From Dichetophora obliterata (Eukaryota; Arthropoda; Insecta; Diptera; Sciomyzidae), in contig OY986436.1 in assembly GCA_963920525.1 (NCBI GenBank), positions 11,273,001 to 11,337,000 on the forward strand: 64,000 nucleotides of DNA. Reading direction: 5' to 3'. Shown one piece after another: positions 33,669 through 45,449 of this stretch (position 1 is the first letter of the stretch; each line of letters starts with the position of its first letter). A program made the position numbers and the translations under genes. The notes under the pieces were generated by a model, which made no database searches, was not told the origin of the DNA, and saw only the letters and a list, made by a program, of their open reading frames with translations.

Positions 33669-35835
33669 CTAAATATTAGATAACATAGTAATAAAGTTCG
33701 ATACTGTAGGAGATCTGTGATCGTATTCTGTTTTTATGTCAAAAAAAAATGTTTGTATAAAAAGCCACACACTACGAATTTCACATGGATATTGAAAATG
33801 TAAAACATGAAATAGTTTAAATGTGCAATCTAGACACTTAAGAAACGTATTAAACTTTAAGAGAACATTGTCTACTCGCATAAAAATACTCTTTATATCA
33901 CTTGTATCTGGCCCGACAACAATTATGATTGGCTGTAGTTTCAAGTTTAACTCTAAGTACTTGCTTTGTAAGTCATTAATTTGTCTATCTACATCATTTA
34001 AGGTTATAACGTGGAGAATGCAACTTATTTGTGAATCTGAAATGCTTGGCTTCCATTGAATCTTTTTAAAAGGATGGTGCGCGCTCTTTACGTTAATTCG
34101 ACTTGTAGGCTTAATTACACCATGTAAAAGCAAGAAAATTATACAATCTTCAGAATCTAAAAAAGCATAAAACTTGCAAAATATTAAATACTTAAAATAT
34201 ATCCACCTTACTTTCGTTAGTAAAATCAGCGAGCTTCCTGAAAAGAGATCTACTGCCAATATCGGTCAGTAACTGATCAAATATTTGTTTAAAATTATCT
34301 TTTTGCTGTCCCCATCCAATTAAAAGCTTATTTTCTTTTTCTGGAAACAGGAAACTGAAGGCGATATCAACCTGCGTTTAAAAAAATGTAATTATCGATT
34401 TTATACAGATACCAATTACAAAGTAAGCATAAGATTGGAAAATGTTTTCGAATATTTTACAAGAGACGGTGATCGTAAATCCTTAAAAAGTGGCCATTGA
34501 TTGAAAATTTCCGGTGTTGATGACAATTGTAAAATTTCACTTCTACCAAAATTCGTTGTAGATGCCCATTTTTACAAAATTGAATTCCATCGATCCTTAT
34601 TATGTTTCAACCATATTTTATTTTCATTAGCTCCTTCTGTGAATTATATAAAATAATAGCAAAATAAAACAAATCAATTAGTGTGCTGAATGTCAAATAG
34701 CAGAATGTTCAGATAACAGTTATAATGCTGATAATACATGTAAACAAATTAGTAACTAAACCCATGTTAATTTTATTTGTTAAAATCAGTCTTGGAATGA
34801 ACAAACCTTCAGTGCTTAATTGTTTTTCTTGGCAAGAGTCACTCGGAGATGATATATTTTTAGTTTTTAGAAGACCAATATTTTTAAGTTTTTTTCTTAA
34901 ATTCCTGTACTTATCGAAAAGCTTTCCCCTTGGGTTTATTTTTCCACAGCGTGGTATAAAATATGTATCCTTATATTATGAATATTTGAATATTAATGTA
35001 AATATACGAAAGATACATTTATTTTTTACTTTTTGTTCCGAGGGAAACAATTTAACAACATTTGTTGCAAGGTGCTCAATCTGCGAAACCGATATCGTGT
35101 GGCCCTTTTCCACGAAAGCGCTAATTACTAAATTAGCTAAGACGTCTTGGTGCTTTGAATGAAGATGGTTATGTTGATTGTGAAAGTTGATTAGCTCAAC
35201 TCCCAGCGATGTGCTCAACAGCAATTGCTTTACATCCTAAATAAAGTTTGCTATTGCAAAAAAAATATGAAAAAGAAACAACTTACAAATTCATGTATTT
35301 TTAAGCTACTTGGTCCGCAATATAATGTTGCTGATGTTGTTGGATACGTTTCCAACGAATTCAAATTTTCATTAATGTTATGATTTCTTGCAATTATGGT
35401 GCTTGACGGAGTTTCCTAGAAAACTTGTTGTCATATAAAAAATTGTCAAAGCCAAATGCACATAAAATTTCATACCTGGTGACTTTGTATCCAATTTTTC
35501 AATTTATTTTTAAATAAAATTCGGACACCTAAATGCTCGTCTGGGATAAGGATGCTAATATCTTCATTGTCGATTTTATTTAAGTGGTTGATTGAGATTC
35601 CCAGCTCTACAAGATTAGAAAAGATAACTTTATTATTTTATTAATACGGCAAATTTTTACCATTGCATCGCACGATTAAAAATTCTGGCATTTTCCATTC
35701 CCGAAGAAGGCTGCCGATATCTAGTTCATCTTCAATCGGTTCAGACGCTAAGAACAGAACATCTTCTCGATAGTCACAGATTAGATTGTCCACGCTTTGG
35801 AAATTTTGAACGTCAATAATTTCTAATGTTTCCAT
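33669..35835 (-). pseudogene. Second gene of the element: multi-exon protein of unknown function
   Basis: Exons inferred from GT/AG sites and kept phase: 35835-35661, 35606-35476, 35415-35287, 35236-35030, 34969-34807 and 34636 to about 34450. Further ones are 34371-34212 and 34172-33669. The first six join in frame, but a stop in the sixth (about 34576) and a phase problem at the last junction show decay. Recognisable blocks are ISILIPDEHLGVRILFKNKL, IPRCGKINPRGKLFDKYRNL, WASTTNFGRSEI, QPIIIVVGPDTSDIKSIFMR and VWLFIQTFFFDIKT. I recall similar blocks in uncharacterised insect proteins but know no biochemical role. It lies divergently from nothing else and upstream of the transposase gene on the same strand, 16 bp apart, so both probably belong to one mobile unit. 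Confidence 0.65.
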
Positions 35836-36474
35836 TTTCCAGAAATGTTTTTAAAAACGAACAATTCAACAAAACTTATTTTTTACTTTTTAGCTTAAAT
35901 TGCGCTCAACTGTCAAAAGGTGTTTCATTTATTTAATTTTTACAGCACACTTGATTTGATTGTTAAAATATTTGAGTACTTTCTATTTATTCAAAGTAAA
36001 ACGAACAAACGAAAGTATTTGCTCGAGCATACTCTGTTTCGTGCTAAACATAACTCCGTTTCAGCTTTAAAATACAAAGACGATCTTCATAGATGGTTGC
36101 AATAACTTTTAATAGAGTTAAAAGGACACATGTTCGGAGAATATGCAGAGTTAATTTGAAGCGTCTTTTTATTTACTTTAAGCTTTGAAAATGAGTTGTT
36201 TCAAGTAGTAAAAGCTTTATATTAACAAAAAAAATCTTGATACAATGCATTTTGAGTTTTACGGCGACAAAACGTTTTTACAATAACTTCTAAAAACACT
36301 TTTGACTCACGGAAAAACTTGGATTAACTCCGCACATTTTTTTCGGTGTATGTTTACCGCCTTTAAATCCATAAAATACGTTCTTGATCGTCATGCATTG
36401 AAGTTTAAAGTGGAAATGCACGGCATGTTTGCTCGAATGTCACAAAAAGATCAGGACAACATCTGTTGGGTCCG

Positions 36475-36478
36475 CTAG
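36475..36478 (+). other. Candidate Helitron 3' terminus
   Basis: CTAG followed by T, preceded by GTTGGGTCCG. It lies about 125 bp after the two-gene transposon, in sequence that continues the Helitron 3' region. Only a weak hairpin (AACATCTGTT) precedes it, so the call is tentative. Confidence 0.4.
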
Positions 36479-36519
36479 TTTTCAAGGTTAAAATTTGGAG
36501 CTTAAGGCCAAGTTATTTA

Positions 36520-36670
36520 TGAAAGAAGGCAACCACAACAACAACAACTTTGTACAAAGTCAATCACACAGCAGACTAGACAGCCTGTTTCGAAAATAGC
36601 CACATTTCGTCTTCAGTAGTCTTGAGTGATTCAGCTGTGACCAACCCACTATTTCACGATCTATACTCGT
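36520..36670 (+). repeat. Single arm fragment of the foldback family
   Basis: Matches 1108-1260 in order: AAGAAGGCAAC, an ACAACAACAAC run, GTCAATCAC, GACTAGACAG, TGTTTCG, CTTCAGTAGTCTT and GTGATTCAGCTGTGA. Only one arm is present. Confidence 0.7.
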
Positions 36671-36679
36671 ATAAATTTG

Positions 36680-39600
36680 ATGGAACAATTTTTAGACAAC
36701 ATTAAATATTTTAGAGGTTTTTTTAAAAAAGAATATAAATTTTTACATCTCACCCATTTTATTAAATTAAATTTCATTAATTTAATTTCATTCATTAATA
36801 CATTATATTAAATTTCGAATGGCTTAGAAGTTTTTGTGGATTTTTTTAATTTTTTCAATACAATGTGTTTAACCTCTCGGCTCTTAAAATACCCATTAAG
36901 AATCGAGACAACACAAAAACATTATTTTGTTTAAATATGATCTCACTTGGATTTGTCGTTCAGAAGTTATGCTATAACAAATAAGCAAACGTATTTTTTA
37001 TAGGTTTTTATAAAGATATATAATGATATATTTCAAAATATTCAGTTGAGTTAATAATATTTTTTTATTTGGAAAACTAGTTTCAAGCTACGTCGTGAAA
37101 TAATTTCTGTATATATATAATAGCATACAATTTTTTTATGTTTTGCAAAAGTTTTCCGATTATTATACTACTAGTATAAAAGCCTGTACTCGGACAGGTA
37201 CTCCGCACACTTCCTTTTTGGAGCCTTTTGCCGAAAGCACTTTTTTCTTTTTTAAAGCTTAATTTTTTATTCACTTGATTTTGGAAAAAATACAAATGTA
37301 CCACTTTAAATAACACTTTACGTATTGAAGCAGTGTTGAAAAATAAGTTCAAGTGTAAAAGTGCCAAAAATTGAGTTTCGTAGCAATTATATTCAGACAC
37401 AACTTTGCAGACTGGGCTGGCAACCTTCATAAACGTAGCAATTCAGGTGACGTTTTGCGGCTGATACAATTTTAATTTTTGGTAGAATCTACTCAAATCG
37501 ACTCAAAATAATTTCATTAAATTCGTCATAACATTTTAATAAAAGTATGAAAAAAAAAAGGTAGTTAGTAAAACGGACTATTGTAAAAGCCCAATATTGT
37601 AGATTATTTTTTTTACATGCAAAACAAAAACAAAAATAATAATCCTATAACAAATTGGATTATTTTTGCTATCCATATAAAATTGTGATATAGCCTTTAA
37701 AAAATTTGAAACACAGGTGCCGCACCGGTATATTTTTATGAGCTGTCATTTCATGTTATGAATTATATGTTTGTTTGATACAATGACTATTAGATAGCCA
37801 TGACAGCTACCTATTTTCTCACAAGATGCGACCATCGAATTTTAAACAAAAGAAAAAAAACAAACCGCGTGTGTCACACACATTGGACGCATTCAGCGGA
37901 GCCAACAATTGCACTTAAATTATTTATATAATTGCATAAAATTAATAATTAAATTAAATAATTTAAAATTTTTCTGACTTTTAGAGTAAAACACATTCAG
38001 AGCAAAACATCTTTCACTAAGGTGTCGCTACCATAGCAGTTCACTACAGTTTTGAACAACACACGTTCTCATGACAACCTAATAATTATTGTATCATGAT
38101 TGCGTGTTTGAATCTAATTTTGACTGCAACGGTAGTGCCCTCTACGAGTCGTTTTTCTTGCCGTTCTTTTGAGAAAATTTGTTATCGCGATTATATTAAG
38201 GCGAAAGGAACGCAGCTAATTTGAGACTGTGCATGCTGCTGACTGTATGCGTAGCAGCATGCTTGCCTTTTATGTATTAAGAAGTTCATACTTTCAGGCT
38301 GAACAGTTTGAGAGATATTGGACACGGAGCAGCGTGCTTTACTAAGATTATGAATTCAGTGTATTTATAATCAATGAAATATACTTTAAATACATATTAA
38401 AGATATTTTCGAAAAATTTAATACATTTAATATAAACAATATTTTTAATATTAACATTATATATTAAATTTAGTTTATTTTATAAAAATTCAGAATTCAT
38501 TTACATTTCATATTCTTTGTACAAATTCATTTGCTAAAATTGTACAACAATTTATGTCCTCACAACTTTTGTTAGACTACCATACTATCGTATTGTACTA
38601 GCCTATTATTCTTTTCTATAAGACTACTATGAGACTATCTCTTGAAGCTTAAGGATATTTTTTAAGAAATTTTTGGCATGATTTCTCGGCTTTAAATCAA
38701 GTTTGACTCAATTAAAAATTGATGGAAATCGAAGAAACCAATGCTTTTTTCCACTTCTCAAAATTTTGAGTTAAAACGCCTCGCCTCTAGTTAAAACAAA
38801 TTTCTGAAACAAAGCAATAATAATACAAAATACACTCTAGTTCATTTAAATAACAACAGTGATAATCATTGCTAAAAATTGAAATTTCGAGAAAACTAAC
38901 AAAACCCGATTTGTATGTACTTTTTTATTATATTACGTGGCCACACTGGTTTAAGAAAATGTGCAAAAGAAAAACAAAAAAGTCCCGTTACGTATGCTGT
39001 GTACGCATTCCTACTGAAATAGCAAACATGTGCTTTTGAAATAGTTCATATGAATAACAACAGTAGCTGTTTTTTAATATTCTTGAGCGATTGAGTTACG
39101 CAAAAAGTTCATTCTAAATAAGTTTGATAAATTGCACCTCATAAAATAATAAATCTTTTAAAATGGGACGAGGAAAGCCATTAACATCAGAAGAAAGAGC
39201 TTAAACAAAATTTGATTTGTGATTTGTGATTTGTAATTTGAGCTTAAACAGAAAACAAATTTTGAAAACTAATTGTGGAATAGTATTGGCGTAAGCATAG
39301 CTATAAAATTTGCAATTCACTTACAGAAAGTGTAGAAAAATGTTTAAATACATGTGTTTTATAATCAAATTTTATTTTGGTTAATTTCTTTTTATTAAAC
39401 GATATACGATTATTAATCGCTTTAAGCACAATTTTGAAAAACATTTTTTACATATTCTTAGGCCTTTCTCTTAAAAAATGATAAATGGAACATGGACAAA
39501 ATAACAAAAATTTTTTAAATTACAAAAATTAATTGCGCCTAAGCCAAAAAAGTTTTAGTTCCAAAAAGGAAACTTTACAGATATAATACAAAACATCAGC

Positions 39601-39900
39601 TTTAAAAAGCTTGCAATATTTTTTCGTGCTATCTATGTGTTCCTTTTGAAACTAAAATTTCTAAAATATAATACTTTCATAAATAAGCCTAAATAAAATT
39701 ATCCTTCCAACATTTGTTTGCTATATATTTAGTTAAGCAGGCAGTATTTATCTGGTAAAATATCTTGAAGAAAAAACACAAGAAATAGATATTAATCACA
39801 AAAGTAATCCAACCCTTTTTTGTTTGCAAATGCACAGAAAACAAAATTTTTGTAAAAAGAAAACCATTCAATTTCATTCATGTTATTATTCTTTTTAAGC
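36680..39900. other. No gene recognised
   Basis: AT-rich, with short frames only. Nothing above background was seen in either strand. Confidence 0.4.
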
Positions 39901-39920
39901 AAACCTTAACACATATCCAC

Positions 39921-39921
39921 A

Positions 39922-39956
<35 letters not shown>
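39921..39956. repeat. (CA)n microsatellite
   Basis: Uninterrupted CA dinucleotides followed by a short TA stretch. A (TA)n tract occurs nearby at about 40137-40155, flanked by TG-rich words. Confidence 0.9.
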
Positions 39957-39962
<6 letters not shown>

Positions 39963-40159
39963 GAACTTCATTTGCTCCATACATTCATCATGTGTGCCAT
40001 AAAAAATTACTGTTCCTGCCTGGTTTTTTTCGTGTAGCTATGCAAAGCTAGTTTTTTTTTGTCTTTTTTCCCTTTCAACTCGAATAATTTCTTCATTTGT
40101 TAATGTTGCCGATTGATGGGTAAATATGCGTGTATGTATATATATATATATATATGTGT

Positions 40160-42080
40160 GTGTATGTGCACATAAAGCAGAAATCAGCTGTATGTTAACA
40201 TTAAGAGAATTCAACACATGCGAGTGCCAGTAGAAGTAGGTAGCAAGAAAATCTGTTGCATACTTTTGGCTGCTTGTAGAATTTTTGTGTGTTTGTTTTA
40301 CGCATACATGCAGCTCAAAACAATTTTTAGCTGTCAATTTGTATTTTTTCAATTTAATTTTTTTCCACTCTGCTGGCTGCAAGCTTTTTCCAGCATCTTT
40401 TAAGGTGCTCCTAAAGCTTTCTTCCACACAAGTGGTAAAAACTTGCATATGTAGTTGGGCATACTTTTAGGGTTTCAGATGAGCTTGTAAAACATTAACG
40501 TTGCTGTGTGGATGTGTGTGGTTTGTGTTATTGTGTTTGTTATTCATGTGGCTTCTGGTCCGTTGAAAACTGTTAAGCTTTTCACTGCTTATCGCGACGC
40601 AGACCTCACTTGTGTTTGTGTGTGTGCATTTAGGTTTGTGTGCATAAATATTTTAAATATTTCGATTTGGTATGTCTATCGCTACTATTGTTATTGTTGT
40701 TGCCATGCCAAAAGCCCATGCCACGTGTTGAGAATTTTTCGAATATTTTCTTTGTAATACATTGTAATATTTACTTTGAAAGCAAAAATATTTTCCCAAA
40801 TTTCTCGCTGACCTAAAAGTATGCTGAGCAATTTTTCACAAATGGTTGTTATATGTACTTTGTCGAGTGGAAAAAACAGCTAAATGCTTTTTCATTATTT
40901 GTGAAATCTATAATAAATATGGTAAAGACTTAAAGCATAGCTTTTTGCCGATTTTTGCTTTTTCTGCTTGAAATATTCACGTAAAAGCCGTTCTTTGCTC
41001 CCTTAAGTTATGCTATACATTTTATCGCCGAAATGTTTTTGCGTACTTTTAACCAATGAAGCTTCATTCTGGTGTAAAAATTGAAACAGACACCAAAAAC
41101 CTCACTGATGTATATAGCAATATATTAGCTCGAGGGAAGAAAAGCACTCAACACTTGTAGTAGTTGCCATTCAGTTTTTCGCTCAACTACATTTTCCTTT
41201 GCAATGTCGGCATGGCATCTGATTATTATTTAATATAATTATTCATGCAAAGCCAGGCGTAATGCCACCAATTAATTAACGCTAATAAGCATTATCCTCT
41301 AGCGTCAAATGCTTTAGTGCAGTAGTCGTCTTTTTTGGTGCCACGTACATTTGAAATCATTAAAACCACCAAGGCAACGGCAACGACGCATCAAATATTT
41401 GGCATCTTGAGAAAATTATGTTGCATATCTTTGTGCTTGGGTTTGACTATTGTACAAAAATGTTTTTGAGTGCCATCGAGCGAAAAAATTATGAGCAAAC
41501 TTTATTATGCCAAAAAAGCCAATAAATATTTGTGTGCAAATAAGTTAAATACTGCTAATGGAATTATGTCCATCTTAGATGTTAAATGTAGGGATAAAAT
41601 CTGATTTATATTTATAGTATGCGGTTTACCGTGTTGAGAAAGCATTCTTAAAGCGTTAGGGTCCATTCAAGCTTTTGTGGTATCCTATTTTTAAACGTGA
41701 GTGTAATCTAGCCTTTATTGCACATTTGAGGCTGTGCATATGTTTGAAAAGGATTATTACTAAAGCGGATCTAAGCTTTTGGGATTTTGAGCTTTGAATA
41801 CAAACACGAGTTAATATATTATTTTGATGACACAGTTCATCAACCAAAATAATTACAGACGTCGATCAACGGATTTTCGTAAGGTAAATAGAAAAGATTT
41901 ATACGTGTATCGGCATTTTTAAGTTTACGTCTGAGTTGTTTTTAATACAGATTTTTAATTTAGTCTGAATTTAGCACTTTACTTACATAGCTTTAAGTAA
42001 GAAAAGTACTAAATATATACTTTGTTCGCAAGCCTATAATAAAATTTTATGAAAAATATTTTTGTATACTATAGCATTAT
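40160..42080. other. No gene recognised
   Basis: Short open frames are present but none shows a domain, conserved motif or matching splice sites. Confidence 0.4.
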
Positions 42081-42082
42081 AA

Positions 42083-42539
42083 CCCCCTTGCATCCTTTTT
42101 GTTCTTTTTGAACTTTTACTTTTAAAAGTACTCTCAAAAAGTACTCTCAAAATTAGTCGTAAAGAGCTAAACTATTTCACAAAAATTTTGCTTGCAAAAT
42201 CTTACTATAGGTCTTTGTAGACAAGATTTGAATAGTAAGAATAATTAAAAAAACTCCCTAAAACTATGCAATGATAATTTTATTCTATTATGCACAGTAA
42301 ATATTTTTGCAGGTGAATGCAATTTTTCATGAAGTAATAAAAAAAATCCCTAAAATTGATTATTTTTCTCCATAGAATTACGTCTTAGAGAAATCTTGTC
42401 TGAAGAGACTTATAGTGAAATTTTTCAAGTAGCATTTCCAAAGAAAATTTTAAGACCCTACGATTTCACATAATGGTACTTTCTGAAAACTTTTTTGAAA
42501 AGTGTGAAAAAAAGGACACTTATAAAGTGTACTAGGGGG
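42083..42539. mobile_element. piggyBac-like MITE
   Basis: Ends CCCCCTTGCATCC and CTAGGGGG. TTAA lies at the right edge (42540-42543) and ATAA at the left (42079-42082), a one-base change from TTAA. About 457 bp with no coding frame. CCC ends next to TTAA are typical of piggyBac-type elements. Confidence 0.65.
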
Positions 42540-42544
42540 TTAAA

Positions 42545-43990
42545 GTTAGCATAACTATATACAGGGGATATATTAAGAAGTTTTTTTTTCTAACATTATA
42601 TTAGTTACTAACTAAATTTAGAGTTAATTTAAAAACTTATATTTTAAACTAGCTGATATACCTGATGTTACTTGAGAATCATCATTTATATAAACATTTT
42701 AATATACACTTCTCGATTAAATGTTTTTTAAATTCTGGAATAATGAAAAACATAATGAATTTTATTTTTAAGCTAACGGTAGCTACGGAAAGGTACTTGA
42801 ACGAACTTTAATAAAAAAAAACAGATGCGTCGTTGGACACACGAGAGAAGCGAAGCTTTTTCTCAGTTTTATACGTTTTATAATTTAATGGGTTTTTTAA
42901 TAAAAAAATTTTTAAATTGAAAAATTTTAAATACCTAATGTTAACTAAAAAAATAATTTCCCACCAGTAAATGTTATTACCTTACATTATTATTTTACAT
43001 TAATTTTGAATTATTTTTGTAAATGTTAATGAAATTATTGGGTTTTAATATCTAAAAATCAAACGTATATTCTACAGATGTAGTGTCATCGATATTTCTA
43101 GCAAATATTACATCAATAGTTGTCCTAATCTTGTGCAAATATTTCGATCGCTTGTCATTCGCAAATTATATTTATCAAAACAGCATTGTTTAAGGCTTAC
43201 AATTTTTATGAAACTGATTTTTTTATATTTCAAAAGTATAGTCTTTCTGACGTTAATGTCCAATTATAATAGATGTAACGTAATGTGATCTAATGTCAGT
43301 TGAGCAGTGCGTTCTTTCACTTATTGTTTGAAACAATGCTTTCTTATACAAGTGGTTTTAATAAACGTAACGTAACGTGACGGGACGTATAAATCCGAGG
43401 ATTTTAGGTTTCTACGTTACTTTACATTACGTCTTGTCAAAAAGCAACTGAACATTGTATTTTCACTTCTACAGCCGTTTTAGTAGGTGTCGAGCCACAG
43501 TGTTTCGTCTACATTTATTCTCTTTATGCGCATTTATCTCGAAACTACTTTTTTCGGCATGGTGTTGTGTTTTTCACGGTGTTTTTCACGGCAAAAAAAC
43601 AAAAACTATTTAGCCGAATCATCTGAAATTTAAAATTGCTATTCATAACAACGGTGGCTATCGCTGGAACTAGAATCAAAGTTTTAATTAAAAAACATCG
43701 TATATTTTAGCTGTTTTAAGAACTTAATTTTCAAAAGCGCGTCATTCTGTCAATTTTTCATATCTTTTTTTCTAGTGCCAGCCATAAATGCACTCATAGT
43801 GCATAAATAGAACAGATAAATAGAACAGTCAAAAACTACAACACCGCTAATGCTCCTTTTCCTTGAGAGCGTCTCATTGACCGCCATTTTGAACAAGATC
43901 AACAATTTTTTAAATTTAAAAAATATTTTTTTTATGATGAATGAAAAGTTTAAATATCGTTGTTCAATATTTTAATTTTTTAAAAAAACC
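42545..43990. other. No gene; repeat scraps
   Basis: A head resembling the 11268 family (AAACTAGCTGATATACC at about 42647) starts here but no tail was found. ACGTAACGT-type words cluster at 43275-43435 with partial inverted symmetry, perhaps a degraded miniature element. Confidence 0.35.
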
Positions 43991-43992
43991 AC

Positions 43993-44730
43993 CAAGGCTG
44001 GCCAGTAACGATTACTTTCGTGTAATGATTATAAAAAAATAACTGAATACAATAAATCATACACAAATTTATTACTTGATTACTTTAAATAAATCATTGA
44101 TAACTTTAAAGTATTCAGTGATTTTTTTGAGAAATCAGTAATCATGCAAAAGTAATCAGTGATTAATTTAAGTAATCAATCACTTTCCAGTAATGAATGA
44201 ATTATTCTGATTAAGAAATTTATTAGTAATCAGGCTTAACTATTCGTTGATTGCAGATTTCTTTAACTAATATATTGTTTTATATCTGTTTTTATTTATG
44301 TCGTTCAACTGTAAAACTGAGACAAGTAAAATACAGAAAAGGTTTCTGAGCACTAATGTTACAACTTCTTTAACAAAACCTTTCTAAAAAAACATTAACA
44401 TCACTTATAGTTGCTTCACTAATAGCTGCTGAAGAAAATATTGTATTTATGGTAAAATTACATACAAATTTTAAATTTTTTGTCTGACGAGAAGTAATCG
44501 GTAATCACCGAAAGCTGGGTCTGATTACTGACTACTTCATTTACCTTGCATGATTACTTTATTTTTTATAATCTCATGTAATAACCTTACTATGATTACT
44601 TAATTGAAAGTATTTTTATTAAGTTTTTAATGTGATTTTTCTGAATATTTAGAAAAATCAAGTAATCTGTGCAATCTGAATACATGTAATCATAATCAGT
44701 AATCGTGATTTGTAATCATGGCCATCCCTG
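43993..44730. mobile_element. hAT-like miniature element dense in AGTAATCA words
   Basis: Ends CAAGGCTGGCCA and TGGCCATCCCTG match as imperfect TIRs. The flanks AAAACCAC (43985-43992) and TAGACCAC (44731-44738) agree at 6 of 8 positions, a decayed 8-bp duplication. The interior repeats AGTAATCA/TGATTACT and variants many times in both orientations. There is no coding sequence. Confidence 0.6.
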
Positions 44731-44853
44731 TAGACCACCATCCTTGCCTTAAGTGCCTATGAACATTCATGTCTGAATTCGCAATTAAAATCCACCCGTT
44801 CAATGGAACCTTTCTGCTTTTGTTGTATGGATAGCTAATGCAAAAAGCTTTTT

Positions 44854-45324
44854 ACTACGTTTCCGTGGCGAGTTGATCCTAGGTTGGGTTTTCTGCAAGT
44901 TGACATAATGGCGTTTCTAGCTCGATAATGCTTCCATGCACAACATTGAGTCGAGTTGGACTTCTGCCATTCTATTCGCCATTTTTTCTTAGTATAAGTG
45001 TGTGCGTTCAGAAGGTGCAAAATTTACTAAACATATTGAGTCTTTGATCAGTACTAGTTTCCGCTACTTTGTGTGCCTGCTGAACGGTTTGTTACATTTT
45101 ATGTCAACGCAGTGGCAGAAATAAAATAAAATAACAAATATTGAAGAAAACCTCACTCAACAGTTGAGCAACTGTTTCATATTCCGAACGCATCCAATCT
45201 AACTCAGTTAAATCTAATAAGTTTGGCGGAGTTTCGTGGATTTAACGAAATTCAACTCAACTCGCGTTTCCATGGGAAGTTAATCCCGAGTCACCATCGA
45301 TTTAACTCGCCATGGAAACGTAGT
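44854..45324. mobile_element. MITE with 20-bp TIRs
   Basis: ACTACGTTTCCGTGGCGAGT at the left and its near-complement ACTCGCCATGGAAACGTAGT at the right. Internal CGTTTCCATGG and GGAAGTTAATCCCGAG words near 45265 repeat the end sequence. No clear target duplication; class unknown. Confidence 0.65.
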
Positions 45325-45379
45325 ATTTGATCGATAATTGTGATCTGCTGTGATAATCACGTCATATCAGAAATTGTTG

Positions 45380-45445
45380 GTTTAGAGTAGTGGTTAGTGT
45401 GTAGAACTCTCAATCGGAAGTCGCGGGTTCGATCCTCACGCTTGC
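45380..45445 (+). ncRNA. tRNA-like sequence with A and B boxes (SINE head or tRNA pseudogene)
   Basis: A-box-like TAGAGTAGTGG at 45383-45393 and B box GGTTCGATCC at 45426-45435, spaced as in a tRNA. The acceptor ends do not pair and the anticodon stem is poor, so this is not a functional tRNA. A tRNA-derived SINE head is the best reading. Confidence 0.5.
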
Positions 45446-45449
45446 AAAG

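Larger units (their letters stand above)
30076..36348 (-). mobile_element. Two-gene DNA transposon with CACC ends (EnSpm/CMC-like, tentative)
   Basis: Ends are CACCCAAGAAAACACGGAGT and, on the other strand, CACCGAAAAAAATGTGCGGA, leading to a shared GGAGTWAAT word. TA lies on both sides (30074-30075 and 36349-36350). The word ACTCCG and its complement recur close to both ends (about 30090, 30171, 30222, 36054, 36328), like subterminal transposase-binding repeats of EnSpm/CACTA elements. Two minus-strand genes are inside: a C2H2-finger transposase-like gene (30911-33652) and a multi-exon gene (33669-35835). A rosa-type mariner is inserted at 31618-32550. Superfamily is inferred from CAC ends, 2-bp flanks and protein style. 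Confidence 0.7.
15519..36478 (+). mobile_element. Old Helitron, split by three nested transposons
   Basis: Three separated blocks encode consecutive parts of one Helitron (Pif1-type) helicase: 15519-15569, 19449-19691 and 29313-29866. The gaps are exactly filled by a Transib (15570-19448) and a Gypsy element (19692-29312). A further two-gene DNA transposon (30076-36348) lies downstream of the helicase stop. The sequence resumes after it and ends at CTAG followed by T (36475-36479), which suits a Helitron CTRR-T 3' terminus. The 5' end, replication-initiator domain and Walker A were not identified, so the left limit is only the first recognisable helicase codon. Confidence 0.65.

Noticed and set aside
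42647..42900. Another full copy of the 11268-type repeat
   Set aside because: Only the head-like CTAGCTGATATACC is visible; no matching tail or internal blocks were found.
45380..45445. Functional tRNA gene
   Set aside because: A and B boxes are present but the acceptor and anticodon stems do not pair properly.
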